Origin: Lingula anatina
Taxonomy: Eukaryota; Brachiopoda; Lingulata; Lingulida; Lingulidae
Direction of reading: 5' to 3'
DNA length: 64,000 nucleotides
NCBI RefSeq assembly: GCF_001039355.2
Contig: NW_019776002.1
Span: 438,414 to 502,413 of the forward strand
Positions 26,901-36,137 of the stretch are shown one piece after another. Numbering within the stretch: the stretch's first letter is position 1; each line of letters starts with the position of its first letter. The notes under the pieces are model-generated. The model searched no databases and was not told where the DNA came from. It saw only the letters and a list, made by a program, of their open reading frames with translations. The position numbers were made by a program, and so were the translations under genes.

Positions 26901-29890
26901 GTACATCTTCTCTCCATTCATAAACTGGCTCTCAAATAAACTGCCAATCTCATTTATTTATCTTTATGGTAAAACTATTTAAGTTTTACCACAAAAAAAT
27001 GGTCTCTTCATGTTTCATTGTGTTATGTTTGGGAGAACATATTTATTTGTGCTATCTTTATATTGTGTTAAAGGCTGATAGAGCTGGATGAAGCCATAGA
27101 AGCCTTGGATGCAGCTATTGAATACAAGAATGAGAACATCCGGTGCCAGGAGGAGGAATTACGCAGATCTCAGCTATTCACACAGGTAGATATATATACT
27201 GATCATACTACTGGAAACAATATTAAGGAATTTTTGTTTAAAATATATATGAAAAACTGTTACTAACCTGCTTGCAAATTTTTAAATACAAATGCATCTG
27301 CAGTTAGAAATATACCATATTGACAGTAATAAAATCAGTATCTTTTCAATCTGTAGGGTGTGCATATAGAGGAACAACAGTAGTAGATATTGTGATATTA
27401 TAATTGAAAATTGGCCAGAGTTAGACTACACTTTATTGTTAGTACTGAAATTCTACAACTACATTGTGTCTATTATCAATTTTAACTATATACAAGAATA
27501 GATTTAATAACTGTGTGATGTTTGTTTTCTTCTTTTTCCTCAGAGTGAGGATAATTTGTTGAACAAGTTAAAGTCACTGACCTCCACCGAGACCAAAAGT
27601 TTGTTGCACAAATACTTTGAGAAGGTCATCGACCTCAGAGAGTCAGAGAGGAAGAAAGAACTTCAAATTAGTGAAATGGAGGTAAGTCTGGAAAATTAGG
27701 AATAAATCAAAGAGACCTTGTAGCAATTAAAGCTTAATGTTTAACACTACTGGGCATATGTGAGGAATTGTTAAAGATGAGATTAAGGCATATTGGGTAT
27801 TTCAGCACAATGTTATATAATTATTATTTATTTTTCTTGTAATTATCATTATTGTGTATTTTTACATGATAATTTTGAAAGCAGGTTCAGTTGTGCATGC
27901 ATGTGTACTATAAGTGGGTTCACAGCATCTGAGCTGATTATAATTGATTTATATATGGGATCACCACCTCTGCCCATATTAAAATTGTGTTATTTTCCGT
28001 CCTCAGATGAAGACAGATGAACAGGAGCGTCTGCTGAAGGAGTTAGAGTTCGCCCTACAGCGGTCAGCCATGGAGATGGACATCAAACTGACCCAACAAC
28101 AGCAGGACTATGAGCAGAAGATTCAGCTTCTGATGAAGCAGTTAGCTGAGAGAGCAGGGCCAGACACACAGGAAGCTAGGTACTTATCCATGGGCATTTA
28201 TGTTGCTCAAGATCTTAGAGAGTTGTTTCATGGATGACTAGATGAGAACATGTGGGTCAGAATTTTTGGGATTTATTCCATTTTGTTTGACAAAGAAAAA
28301 TAATAAGAAAAAGGATGTATTTTGTATACAATTTTAATAAACACTGAAAACTTAGAAGAAGGTATCGAACAGATGTGGAACTTTCATTATGTTAACAATT
28401 TCTGTTCCAATGCCTGATCAGATGGCTGTTGACCCAGTTAACAAACTGGATCATTTGAAGATTTATTTATATTTTGTAAATTGATAACTTTAAGGATTCA
28501 GCAGCTGGAGAAGGACTTGTTTTACTACAAGAAGACCAGCAGAGATCTGAAGAAGAAGTTACGGGAGGTGTTGGCAGGCCACCTGGAGGCTGAGGGCGGA
28601 GGTAATGAGACAATTATTATAATTTATGCCATTTTACTAGTATTTTTATGTCCACTAGAGGGCAGCACACTCAGAGATAAGGTATTTTTATGTTTACTAG
28701 AGGGCAGCACTGTCTGCTAGATTAAGGTAATATGCTTCTTGAAATGTAATAAAGAAAACATTGCAGGTGTTGTGGTAAAGCATGTTTTGGTAATGTTCCA
28801 GGAGGTGGTGACACTGCAGACAGTGTATCAAATTCCTTACATACAGCCAGAGAAAACGGCTCCGAGAGCCACAGGTCCAGTAAACCTGGCACTCCTCACA
28901 CGCCTCACGGAATTCCTGCCTCTGCTAGAGGGCAGCACACGCACAGGTCAGTTATTGCTATGTCCACTAGAGGGCAGAACAATCACAGATAAGCTATTTT
29001 TTATGTCCACTAGAGGACATTTTTACATGTTAGTTATTGCTATTAGAGGGCAGCACACGCAGGTTAGTTATTTCTATGTCCACTAGAGGGCAGCACACAC
29101 ACGTTTGTTATTTCTTTCTGCTAGAGGGCAGTACATATGTTGTTATTTCTTTTTCATATATAAAACAATGGTAACAAAACATGAATAAATGTTTTATGTT
29201 TTAATATGCATCCTGACTTTAACAATCTCCTGTAATAATGTAGGGAGTCTACCCCAAGATCTTCCAGACAGCCTACTCCATCGCGACCATCCACAGGCAC
29301 CTCCCACAATGAAGTGTCCAGTTCCAGGATGTCCCAGCTGAAGGGTGTGGAGGGGTCACGTCAGGGGACTCCAGTGAAGATCTCCAGGAGGGACCTTAGG
29401 CCCATGTCAGAGGCGGAGGTGGAGATGAGGAGGTCCAATGCCACCCAGGCTTCTGTGCAGGGTGAGTGCTTACCACCTCAGGATTCTGATCATTTGAATG
29501 ATCATGGGTTAGTAAAATATCTGAATGCTTACTACCTCAGGATTCTGAGCATCTGAATGATCAAAAGATAGAAAAAAATATCAGAGCAAGAAATCCAAAG
29601 TAAGCAGTCTTTAGTGGTTGGTTCATTAGGCCTCTGAACATCTGGAAGTAAGAGACCCTGGAGGGTGGGTGGGGGGTGGGGTGGAGATCAGTAGAGATAT
29701 CTGTCAACAACAATTCTGATTTGGGCAATTATTATTTGGTGACCAAATATTTTAGAAATGAATCAATTATCTTGTTGAGAGCATGTGTTTAGGTAATTAT
29801 TGTTCAATGACAGTTTTTTTGTATTTTTTTGACACTTTTATTCAATAATTTTCAGATTCCTTGGACACAGGAAAGAATCCATGGTCTTAG
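14940..29890 (+). CDS. KIF27: Kinesin-4 family motor KIF27/KIF7 type (Costal2 group), complete, 35 coding exons, about 1,387 residues
   Basis: KIF27/KIF7 proteins act at cilia; KIF7 regulates Hedgehog signalling and KIF27 is linked to motile-cilium assembly. Exons start at 14940, 15221, 15628, 15895, 16257, 16800, 17608, 18232, 18590, 18966, 19504, 19751, 20155, 20841, 21207, 21519, 21937, 22262, 22726, 23023, 23853, 24217, 24517, 24825, 25063, 25367, 25682, 26006, 27074, 27544, 28007, 28495, 28802, 29244, 29856; all phases join. The N-terminal motor has the P-loop GQTGAGKT (about 86-93), [11 protein letters not shown] (about 203) and DLAGSE (about 260). Long coiled coils follow. KIF27-specific blocks include [57 protein letters not shown] and [17 protein letters not shown]. 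The C-terminus carries [15 protein letters not shown], then NPWS and stop. Human KIF27 is 1,401 residues. One gene probably serves for both vertebrate paralogues. Several of its splice junctions are tandemly repeated. Confidence 0.95.
16911..17025. repeat. 55-bp tandem duplication across KIF27 exon 6 donor
   Basis: Two near-identical 55-bp units and the first bases of a third. Each contains the last 36 bases of exon 6 and the donor ATTG|GTAAGTG. The second unit is intronic but keeps an intact donor. Confidence 0.95.
19381..19551. repeat. Degenerate duplication of KIF27 exon 11 acceptor and exon start
   Basis: The segment about 19,385-19,446 (ATGATATTATTTATATACC, then AACAAGCCCGTGGTGAACAG) resembles 19,481-19,551, which carries the real acceptor and exon 11. 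The upstream copy has lost the acceptor and about ten bases of the exon start. It is an old duplication of an intron-exon junction. Confidence 0.8.
20252..20461. repeat. 71-bp tandem repeat (3 units) across KIF27 exon 13 donor
   Basis: Units begin at 20,252, 20,323 and 20,394. Each holds the last 39 bases of exon 13 (coding [12 protein letters not shown]) plus the donor and about 30 bases of intron. The two extra units keep GTATGT donors and differ at a few positions. Confidence 0.95.
23321..23698. repeat. 61-bp minisatellite in KIF27 intron 20
   Basis: Six full units and a partial seventh begin at 23,321, 23,382, 23,443, 23,504, 23,565, 23,626 and 23,687. The unit includes CTCTCTTCTCTATAG, which looks like a splice acceptor, but there is no exon sequence in it. 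Units differ by only a few bases, which suggests recent expansion. Confidence 0.95.
23934..24122. repeat. Degenerate duplication across KIF27 exon 21 donor
   Basis: CAAACTCTTGGAAAAGGTAC at 23,934 is the exon 21 end plus donor. It recurs at 24,076 with one inserted A. Similarity then fades over about 45 bases. It looks like an older, diverged relative of the fresh junction repeats elsewhere in this gene. Confidence 0.75.
25758..25821. repeat. 32-bp duplication across KIF27 exon 27 donor
   Basis: The end of exon 27 with its donor (AGATCTAGTCAGGTGC, then the GTAAGC site) is repeated immediately downstream with three or four changes. The second copy has a weakened donor context (AAAGTAAGC). Confidence 0.85.
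26176..26870. repeat. 64-bp minisatellite, 11 units, across KIF27 exon 28 donor
   Basis: The phase marker GATGGTGCTG recurs every 64 bases from 26,186 to 26,826. The first unit is the true end of exon 28 with donor GTGAGT at 26,221; ten more follow in the intron. Every unit carries TTTCTCCACAG followed by GAAGAAAGGAG and GTGAGT, that is, an acceptor-like tract, 11 bases and a donor. Units alternate only at a few sites (TATGATGG or TACGATGG). Confidence 0.97.
28652..29133 (+). promoter_or_regulatory. Cluster of eight CTCF-like motifs around KIF27 exon 33
   Basis: CCACTAGAGGGCAGCA matches the CTCF consensus CCASYAGRKGGCRSYR at all 16 positions (28,652 and 29,080). Close variants lie at 28,694, 28,922, 28,964, 29,007 (truncated), 29,040 and 29,118. 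All are on the same strand within 480 bases. The 28,922 copy is coding, in the last bases of exon 33. The surrounding bases (for example TATTTCTATGT) also recur, so the cluster is a degenerate tandem repeat. CTCF binding is inferred from the motif alone. Confidence 0.5.
29462..29562. repeat. Short duplication just after KIF27 exon 34 donor
   Basis: TGCTTACCACCTCAGGATTC plus following bases, starting a few bases after the donor, is repeated about 60 bases downstream with several changes. It is intronic. Confidence 0.7.
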
Positions 29891-32638
29891 CAGTGAGTGA
29901 GGTCCAGGAACACGGTTTCTCCTTCCTGTTATGACAACCAAACAGTTCAAATGTCATCAGCAATACACTAATAGTTTACTACAATGTTGTCCAAGCTGTC
30001 TGTGTCATGAAGCATTTATGAAGAATTTTTTACTCTCTGCCAGTGTCTTCCCAGTTTTAAGTTATGTGTTTGTGGGTGGAGGTGCGTGTGTTTTGTAACG
30101 GGGTGGGGGGGGGGGGGTGCACGCAGACAATCAGACTTAAGCTAATAAGATAAACTGGGTAACATTTTTACCGTCCATGTTTTTTATCACCAGAACATTG
30201 GCCATTGTAGGCTTGAAAATATTTTGTAATTGCTTTTTGTTTTTAATGCCTTTAAAAACATTAATGTTGTACAAGATGTGTTGAAACATTTGTAGTTAAG
30301 TTCTTAGTGTTGTTAATTCCCAGTACCACGTCATGCCTTGGTATTTTTCCAAGTTATGAAATCAGCCAATACTGAATAAGAAAAAAAACATTGGTGAGCA
30401 TTAAAGTTTATAACATTTGCAATACCTTTGTAAATCAACAGCACAAGTCAGGTGTATAATATACATCTGTTTTAATTCACTAGTAAGTCTTTCCTGTTGT
30501 ATGTGACTGTGTCAAGTTGTTTGGTGATAGCAAGTATTTATTGTGGAGTTTATCTACGTAATTAACTTCGCCATCTACCATAAAGTTTGCCAGGAGTCAA
30601 TATGTAATCCTGGTGTAAATGTTTGTATGTACAATAGTAGTCCTGGGTGTTGTAGTTGAGACACTGAGGTGTATAGTGTGGGTGATAATGAGATTGGTTG
30701 TGTTAATTACCAATTAATATAACTGTTAGGGAACATTCCAACATGAAAATCTTTCTCTTTTATCTGAAAAGATGTTAATATGGTCTATGTATATAAAGCC
30801 TGATAGTATATTTGGAGATAATTGACTCTTGTTTCATGTCATTTATGTTTGTTTTGATATTAATGATATTGCATAATTGTCCTCAAAAAATGTAAAAAGC
30901 TAGCATTGCTCACTAAAATAGCAAATTTCACACTGCACTAAAATGAAGTATTTGAAAATGTGCTTCTTTTAATTCGATTCGTGGATGAGGTTTCTTGGTA
31001 TCTAAATTAAGAAAAAAACTGTCTTCAAACATATTTTTCAGTTTATTTTTGAATTACTTCAAGTAGTATGCTACTCATTACCATGTTTTGTTATTGTCAA
31101 CTTGTGCAGGATCTTGTTTTTTTATGTGTGATTAATGAAGTTGAAATGTTTTAGTCATTGCATATTTAGATCATAAAAACCCTAATTCATCACCATGCAA
31201 ACTCTTGATTTTGACAAAAAGAATTGCCCCCTGTGCCTTGAATTGAGTGACTGCTTTCTGTAAATTGGTTGTTTTTTATCAAGCGGCCTTCATACTGAGT
31301 GTATAAAAGAGATTTTCAGGATATGAGTTTTGAGTGGTTAAGCACGTTTCCAGTATGTTGAATAAGCTATTTACTAATGAGACCTGCCATACAATAGGAA
31401 ATAACTGAGCCAGGATTACACAGCACTGAAAACATGCTTTGGCCACTAAGCAGTGGGGAGTAATACAGCTCTAGACAAAAGAATGTTATAAATGGGGAAA
31501 GTTGGCTTATTTACAACAGGAACACTTTAAAGATATTTGAATGAAATATGTTTGCTGAGCTCTGTTCAAGAAGGGCTAATGCATATTTTGATTGAACACT
31601 TTGTTTATATCTCCTCCATGCTTAAGTAGCACAAAGTATGGAAGTTGAACTGTGGGACTTGGTAAAATGTCTCCAAATGTACACAGTGCTACGCTTCCAT
31701 GGATACATACTGTCATTATTTTTCTATCTTATGGCTGAAACCCCTTTTTGTTACAAAGACTTTGCTGCTGATATTGGTGTTCAAACATTTCTAAGGAAAG
31801 AAATTATCAGTGTAAGTAAAACAGTTTAGGACCGACTTTGCTGTGTTTTAAGTTTGACACATTTTCGTGACTTCTTTCCTATTTGTTGCTTAGAACATTC
31901 TGTAAATACTTGTCCATTCATGTCACATTTATTTATTGTCATTTGAGGACTTGTCCATTCATGTGAAATAAAATGATTTTATAGTGAACATCAAAGTATC
32001 AGAGTTGAGTTACTGACTCTGCAAATATCAAAGGTGAATCTGAAGTTGATAGTTGTTTGCACTTGTCTTTAGGTGGAGTATTTGTTATAGCAACTGGCAG
32101 TCGATTGATTTGTAAGACTGTGAACTTGTTCTGAATATGAAGGATGCATTTTCCAGGGACTGTATCCATAACCCGATTGATATGATGTTAAAGTGAAAAC
32201 TATTCACAAAATCCAATCCCTAGAAAAGTAATTTTTTGAATAATTAGGTGGATATTATATACAATATTCTTTTAAAATTTTATTTATTTATTTTTATATT
32301 GAAGAGAAGAAAAGTGAACATCAGTAATAAACCCAATGTTTGGCATACGGGATGTATCTGTCTGCACCACAGTACATGTTGATCTTGCCGAAATTTACTC
32401 CAAATTACCCACTGGTATGCCCTATATCAACGTAACATAAAAATGCAATTATGTTTGAAGAGCTGAAGTTTGAAATATTTTGATAAGGATAAAATCTTAA
32501 TGTGCCAATTTTTTCTCTAGGTCACTTTGATAAATTCTGTTGCATGTTGCAACTTTCTTATATAATATCAACATAAGAAATTTCACTGTTCTTACAGTCA
32601 GCGATATCTCGAGAGGCACTTTTTTAAGACAGTGACAA
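29891..32638. other. KIF27 3' UTR and convergent intergenic space
   Basis: No further coding exon is seen. AATAAA at 31,967-31,972 on the plus strand would give a 3' UTR of about 2.1 kb. Minus-strand AATAAA signals near 32,279-32,288 fit the 3' end of the gene at 32,639-33,577. The two genes therefore converge with a few hundred bases between their likely transcript ends. Confidence 0.5.
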
Positions 32639-34249
32639 TTAATCATCCAGATCAGCTGCACTGATAAACATGGCATTTCTTGGTCGTCTGACCACCTCCT
32701 CCTCCTCCTCCTCGCTCTCCTCGCTGCTCTCCTCAGCAGGTTCTGGCTCTGGTTCGTTTAGCGGTATTAACGCATTCTTCAGTCCCAGGAACCGTGGGTC
32801 GTTCATTACCTGCGACTGGTCCATTAATACTGGGAATGCTATTGTTGCACGTCTAGTTCTTAGTTTTGAAGAAAACCCTCTTGGATATCCTGTGAATTGC
32901 CTTTGAGTTGGTGAAAATATTGTGTGTCTTCTTGCTTGCATTGTGTCTTCTAGAGAGGGCAGGGTGGTTTCCTGGTCTTTATCGTGAACATCATCCGGAA
33001 CTGACAAAGACCGTTGTAAATCGCCGGCACTTTTACAATGTCTTAATGTAGATGATCCAGGCCGGCTGTCAGCCACGGGTGCATCCCCTTCATCTACTGT
33101 TATTCTAGGCATTTTTAACTCTTCTTTTGAATCAACTTTTGCCTCAGAGTTTTTTAGACTGCAGCTATTCAGATCTGTCAGAGATCTGTGAGTGATCATA
33201 GTTGCTTCAGTTTGACCTTGACCTGTCTCTAACCTTGACCCTGGTAAATCCCAGTGAACCTGTGGACTTGACCTTGACCTTGAGTGTAGCCTTCTGGCAT
33301 TTGAAGAACTTTGGCAACGAGTCTGGTGAGGGTCGATATTTGGTAAAATCGAGATATGTGTCAGACCAATCTTTTCCAGTTGTTTTTGCTTCTTTGTTTG
33401 TTTGTGAATGAAAGTTCTTCGGCTCAGTTCAAGAATCTTTTCAATTCTCTTCTGTTCTACTGATAGAGTGGAGATTTGTTTCTCCAGGACTTGCTGCATC
33501 GCCACATTGTCCTTGAGCAGCACTTTGGTCAAGCTGGACTTGGGCTGAGATGACCGCTGGTCCATCACTTTGTTCATAGTTCTCAGACCTCGGTCCTACT
33601 GGCTCTGTAAATAAGGTGACATTTTATGTTATCTTAACATTTCACCTGACTATAATGAGTATTGCAGACAAGTGTTCAAGTGTATAATATTGAATTGATT
33701 ACAGTTAACCTAATCAATACCCATGTGTTGAAAAGTCAAACTAATGAATGTACGCCATTTATGAAATTACTGTTGATGCCAATAAGTTTCTTGATGTGTA
33801 AAAGATTTGAAACAAGTCTGATTATTTGTTCGGTGAGTTTGAAAGTCCCAAACAAAGTTTTTTAATAAAATTACATCATTCATTCTCTCTATCACCAATC
33901 GTGATACTGAAAACAAGTTGAACTAACTGTACTTGTAATACCTCTGAGCTCTGTCAACTTGTCACTGCAATTCATTAGTAACAGATAAATGTTTTATTCT
34001 GTGTTGGAACACTTCTAAAGCTTAACTATTTAAATTTTCAAGCAAATGTCTGGCATTGTTTAACATTGTTTTAATAAAGTGAAGCAATAAATAGAAAACC
34101 CTTATATACGTACATAGACAAAAAAAAAAAAGAGAAGAAAAAAATATGATCAATGAATCATTAAGTTAGGGAGGCCTGATAAAAAAGTTACTTTAAAAGT
34201 TTTTTAAAAAAGTATTTTTTTCTGTAAAGCCACATGTTACAAATTTATT
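32369..34249. repeat. Left flank copy (L1) of a haplotype-type duplication
   Basis: This segment recurs at 34,251 to about 36,137 with only scattered substitutions and small indels. It ends at the single N at 34,250. Its last 44 bases (34,206-34,249) are identical to 42,229-42,272, directly after the second N. It contains the 312-residue gene. Confidence 0.9.
32639..33577 (-). CDS. Unrecognised 312-residue protein with N-terminal coiled coil and acidic C-terminus
   Basis: The coding region is one open frame from ATG 33,577. A splice acceptor (TTTACAG|AGCC, exon edge 33,604) lies 27 bases before the start, so at least one 5' UTR intron is likely. Residues about 25-70 (LKDNVAMQQVLEKQISTLSV, IEKILELSRRTF) look helical and coiled-coil forming. 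The middle is Ser/Arg-rich and probably disordered, with SRSRSSPQVH, HCKSAGDLQRSLSVPDD and ARRHTIFSPTQRQFTGY, which resemble kinase or 14-3-3 sites. The C-terminus has a run of Glu after EPEPEPAEESSEESE, then RRPRNAMFISAADLDD. I recognise no family. It lies between KIF27 and BBS2, but no function follows from that. Confidence 0.8.
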   Translation of the reverse strand: MNKVMDQRSSQPKSSLTKVLLKDNVAMQQVLEKQISTLSVEQKRIEKILELSRRTFIHKQTKKQKQLEKIGLTHISILPNIDPHQTRCQSSSNARRLHSRSRSSPQVHWDLPGSRLETGQGQTEATMITHRSLTDLNSCSLKNSEAKVDSKEELKMPRITVDEGDAPVADSRPGSSTLRHCKSAGDLQRSLSVPDDVHDKDQETTLPSLEDTMQARRHTIFSPTQRQFTGYPRGFSSKLRTRRATIAFPVLMDQSQVMNDPRFLGLKNALIPLNEPEPEPAEESSEESEEEEEEVVRRPRNAMFISAADLDD

Positions 34250-34250
34250 N
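34250..34250. other. Single N: assembly join 1
   Basis: An isolated N sits exactly at a repeat boundary: the sequence after it restarts at the equivalent of 32,369. It marks a contig join and is probably not a real uncertain base. Confidence 0.9.
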
Positions 34251-34523
34251 CCACAGTACATGTTGATCTTGCCGAAATTTACTCCAAATTACCCACTGGT
34301 ATGCCCTATATCAACGTAACATAAAAATGCAATTATGTTTGAAGAGCTGAATTTTGAAATATTTTGATAAGGATAAAATCTTAATGTGCCCAATTTTTTC
34401 TCTAGGTCACTTTGATAAATTCTGTTGCATGTTGCAACTTTCTTATATAATATCAACATAAGAAATTTCACTGTTCTTACAGTCAGCGATATCTCGAGAG
34501 GCACTTTTTTAAGACAGTGACAA

Positions 34524-35462
34524 TTAATCATCCAGATCAGCTGCACTGATAAACATGGCATTTCTTGGTCGTCTGACCACCTCCTCCTCCTCCTCCTCGC
34601 TCTCCTCGCTGCTCTCCTCAGCAGGTTCTGGCTCTGGTTCGTTTAGAGGTATTAACGCATTCTTTAGTCCCAGGAACCGTGGGTCGTTCATTACCTGCGA
34701 CTGGTCCATTAATACTGGGAATGCTATTGTTGCACGTCTAGTTCTTAGTTTTGAAGAAAACCCTCTTGGATATCCTGTGAATTGCCTTTGAGTTGGTGAA
34801 AATATTGTGTGTCTTCTTGCTTGCATTGTGTCTTCTAGAGAGGGCAGGGTGGTTTCCTGGTCTTTATCGTGAACATCATCCGGAACTGACAAAGACCGTT
34901 GTAAATCGCCGGCACTTTTACAATGTCTTAATGTAGATGATCCAGGCCGGCTGTCAGCCACGGGTGCATCCCCTTCATCTACTGTTATTCTAGGCATTTT
35001 TAACTCTTCTTTTGAATCAACTTTTGCCTCAGATTTTTTTAGACTGCAGCTATTCAGATCTGTCAGAGATCTGTGAGTGATCATAGTTGCTTCAGTTTGA
35101 CCTTGACCTGTCTCTAACCTTGACCCTGGTAAATCCCAGTGAACCTGTGGACTTGACCTTGACCTTGAGTGTAGCCTTCTGGCATTTGAAGAACTTTGGC
35201 AACGAGTCTGGTGAGGGTCGATATTTGGTAAAATCGAGATATGTGTCAGACCAATCTTTTCCAGTTGTTTTTGCTTCTTAGTTTGTTTGTGAATGAAAGT
35301 TCTTCGGCTCAGTTCAAGAATCTTTTCAATTCTCTTCTGTTCTACTGATAGAGTGGAGATTTGTTTCTCCAGGACTTGCTGCATCGCCACATTGTCCTTG
35401 AGCAGCACTTTGGTCAAGCTGGACTTGGGCTGAGATGACCGCTGGTCCATCACTTTGTTCAT
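34524..35462 (-). CDS. Second copy of the unrecognised 312-residue gene (probably allelic)
   Basis: This has the same length and reading frame as the gene at 32,639-33,577. The proteins differ at one residue that I noticed (CSLKK versus CSLKN), caused by a substitution in the poly-T region near 35,035. The upstream acceptor is conserved. Because it sits inside the probable haplotype block, count it as an allele, not a paralogue, unless long reads show otherwise. Confidence 0.7.
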   Translation of the reverse strand: MNKVMDQRSSQPKSSLTKVLLKDNVAMQQVLEKQISTLSVEQKRIEKILELSRRTFIHKQTKKQKQLEKIGLTHISILPNIDPHQTRCQSSSNARRLHSRSRSSPQVHWDLPGSRLETGQGQTEATMITHRSLTDLNSCSLKKSEAKVDSKEELKMPRITVDEGDAPVADSRPGSSTLRHCKSAGDLQRSLSVPDDVHDKDQETTLPSLEDTMQARRHTIFSPTQRQFTGYPRGFSSKLRTRRATIAFPVLMDQSQVMNDPRFLGLKNALIPLNEPEPEPAEESSEESEEEEEEVVRRPRNAMFISAADLDD

Positions 35463-36137
35463 AGTTCTCAGACCTCGGTCCTACTGGCTCTGTAAATAAG
35501 GTGACATTTTATGTTATCTTAACATTTCACCTGACTATAATGAGTATTGCAGACAAGTGTTCAAGTGTATAATATTGAATTGATTACAGTTAACCTAATC
35601 AATACCCATGTGTTGAAAAGTCAAACTAATGAATGTACGCCATTTATGAAATTACTGTTGATGCCAATAAGTTTCTTGATGTGTAAAAGATTTGAAACAA
35701 GTCTGATTATTTGTTCGGTGAGTTTGAAAGTCCCAAACAAAGTTTTTTAATAAAATTACATCATTCATTCTCTCTATCACCAATCGTGATACTGAAAACA
35801 AGTTGAACTAACTGTACTTGTAATACCTCTGAGCTCTGTCAACTTGTCACTGCAATTCATTAGTAACAGATAAATGTTTTATTCTGTGTTGGAACACTTC
35901 TAAAGCTTAACTATTTAAAATTTCAAGCAAATGTCTGGCATTGTTTAACATTGTTTTAATAAAGTGAAGCAATAAATAGAAAACCCTTATATATGTACAT
36001 AGACAAAAAAAAAAAAAAGAGAAGAAAAAAATATGATCAATGAATCATTAAGTTAGGGAGGCCTGATAAAAAAGTTACTTTAAAAGTTTTTAAAAAAAGT
36101 ATTTTTTTCTGTAAAGCCACATGTTACACATTTATTC

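Noticed and set aside
32639-35462. Tandem paralogous pair of the 312-residue gene.
   Set aside because: N at the junction and identity of introns and flanks favour two haplotypes placed in series.
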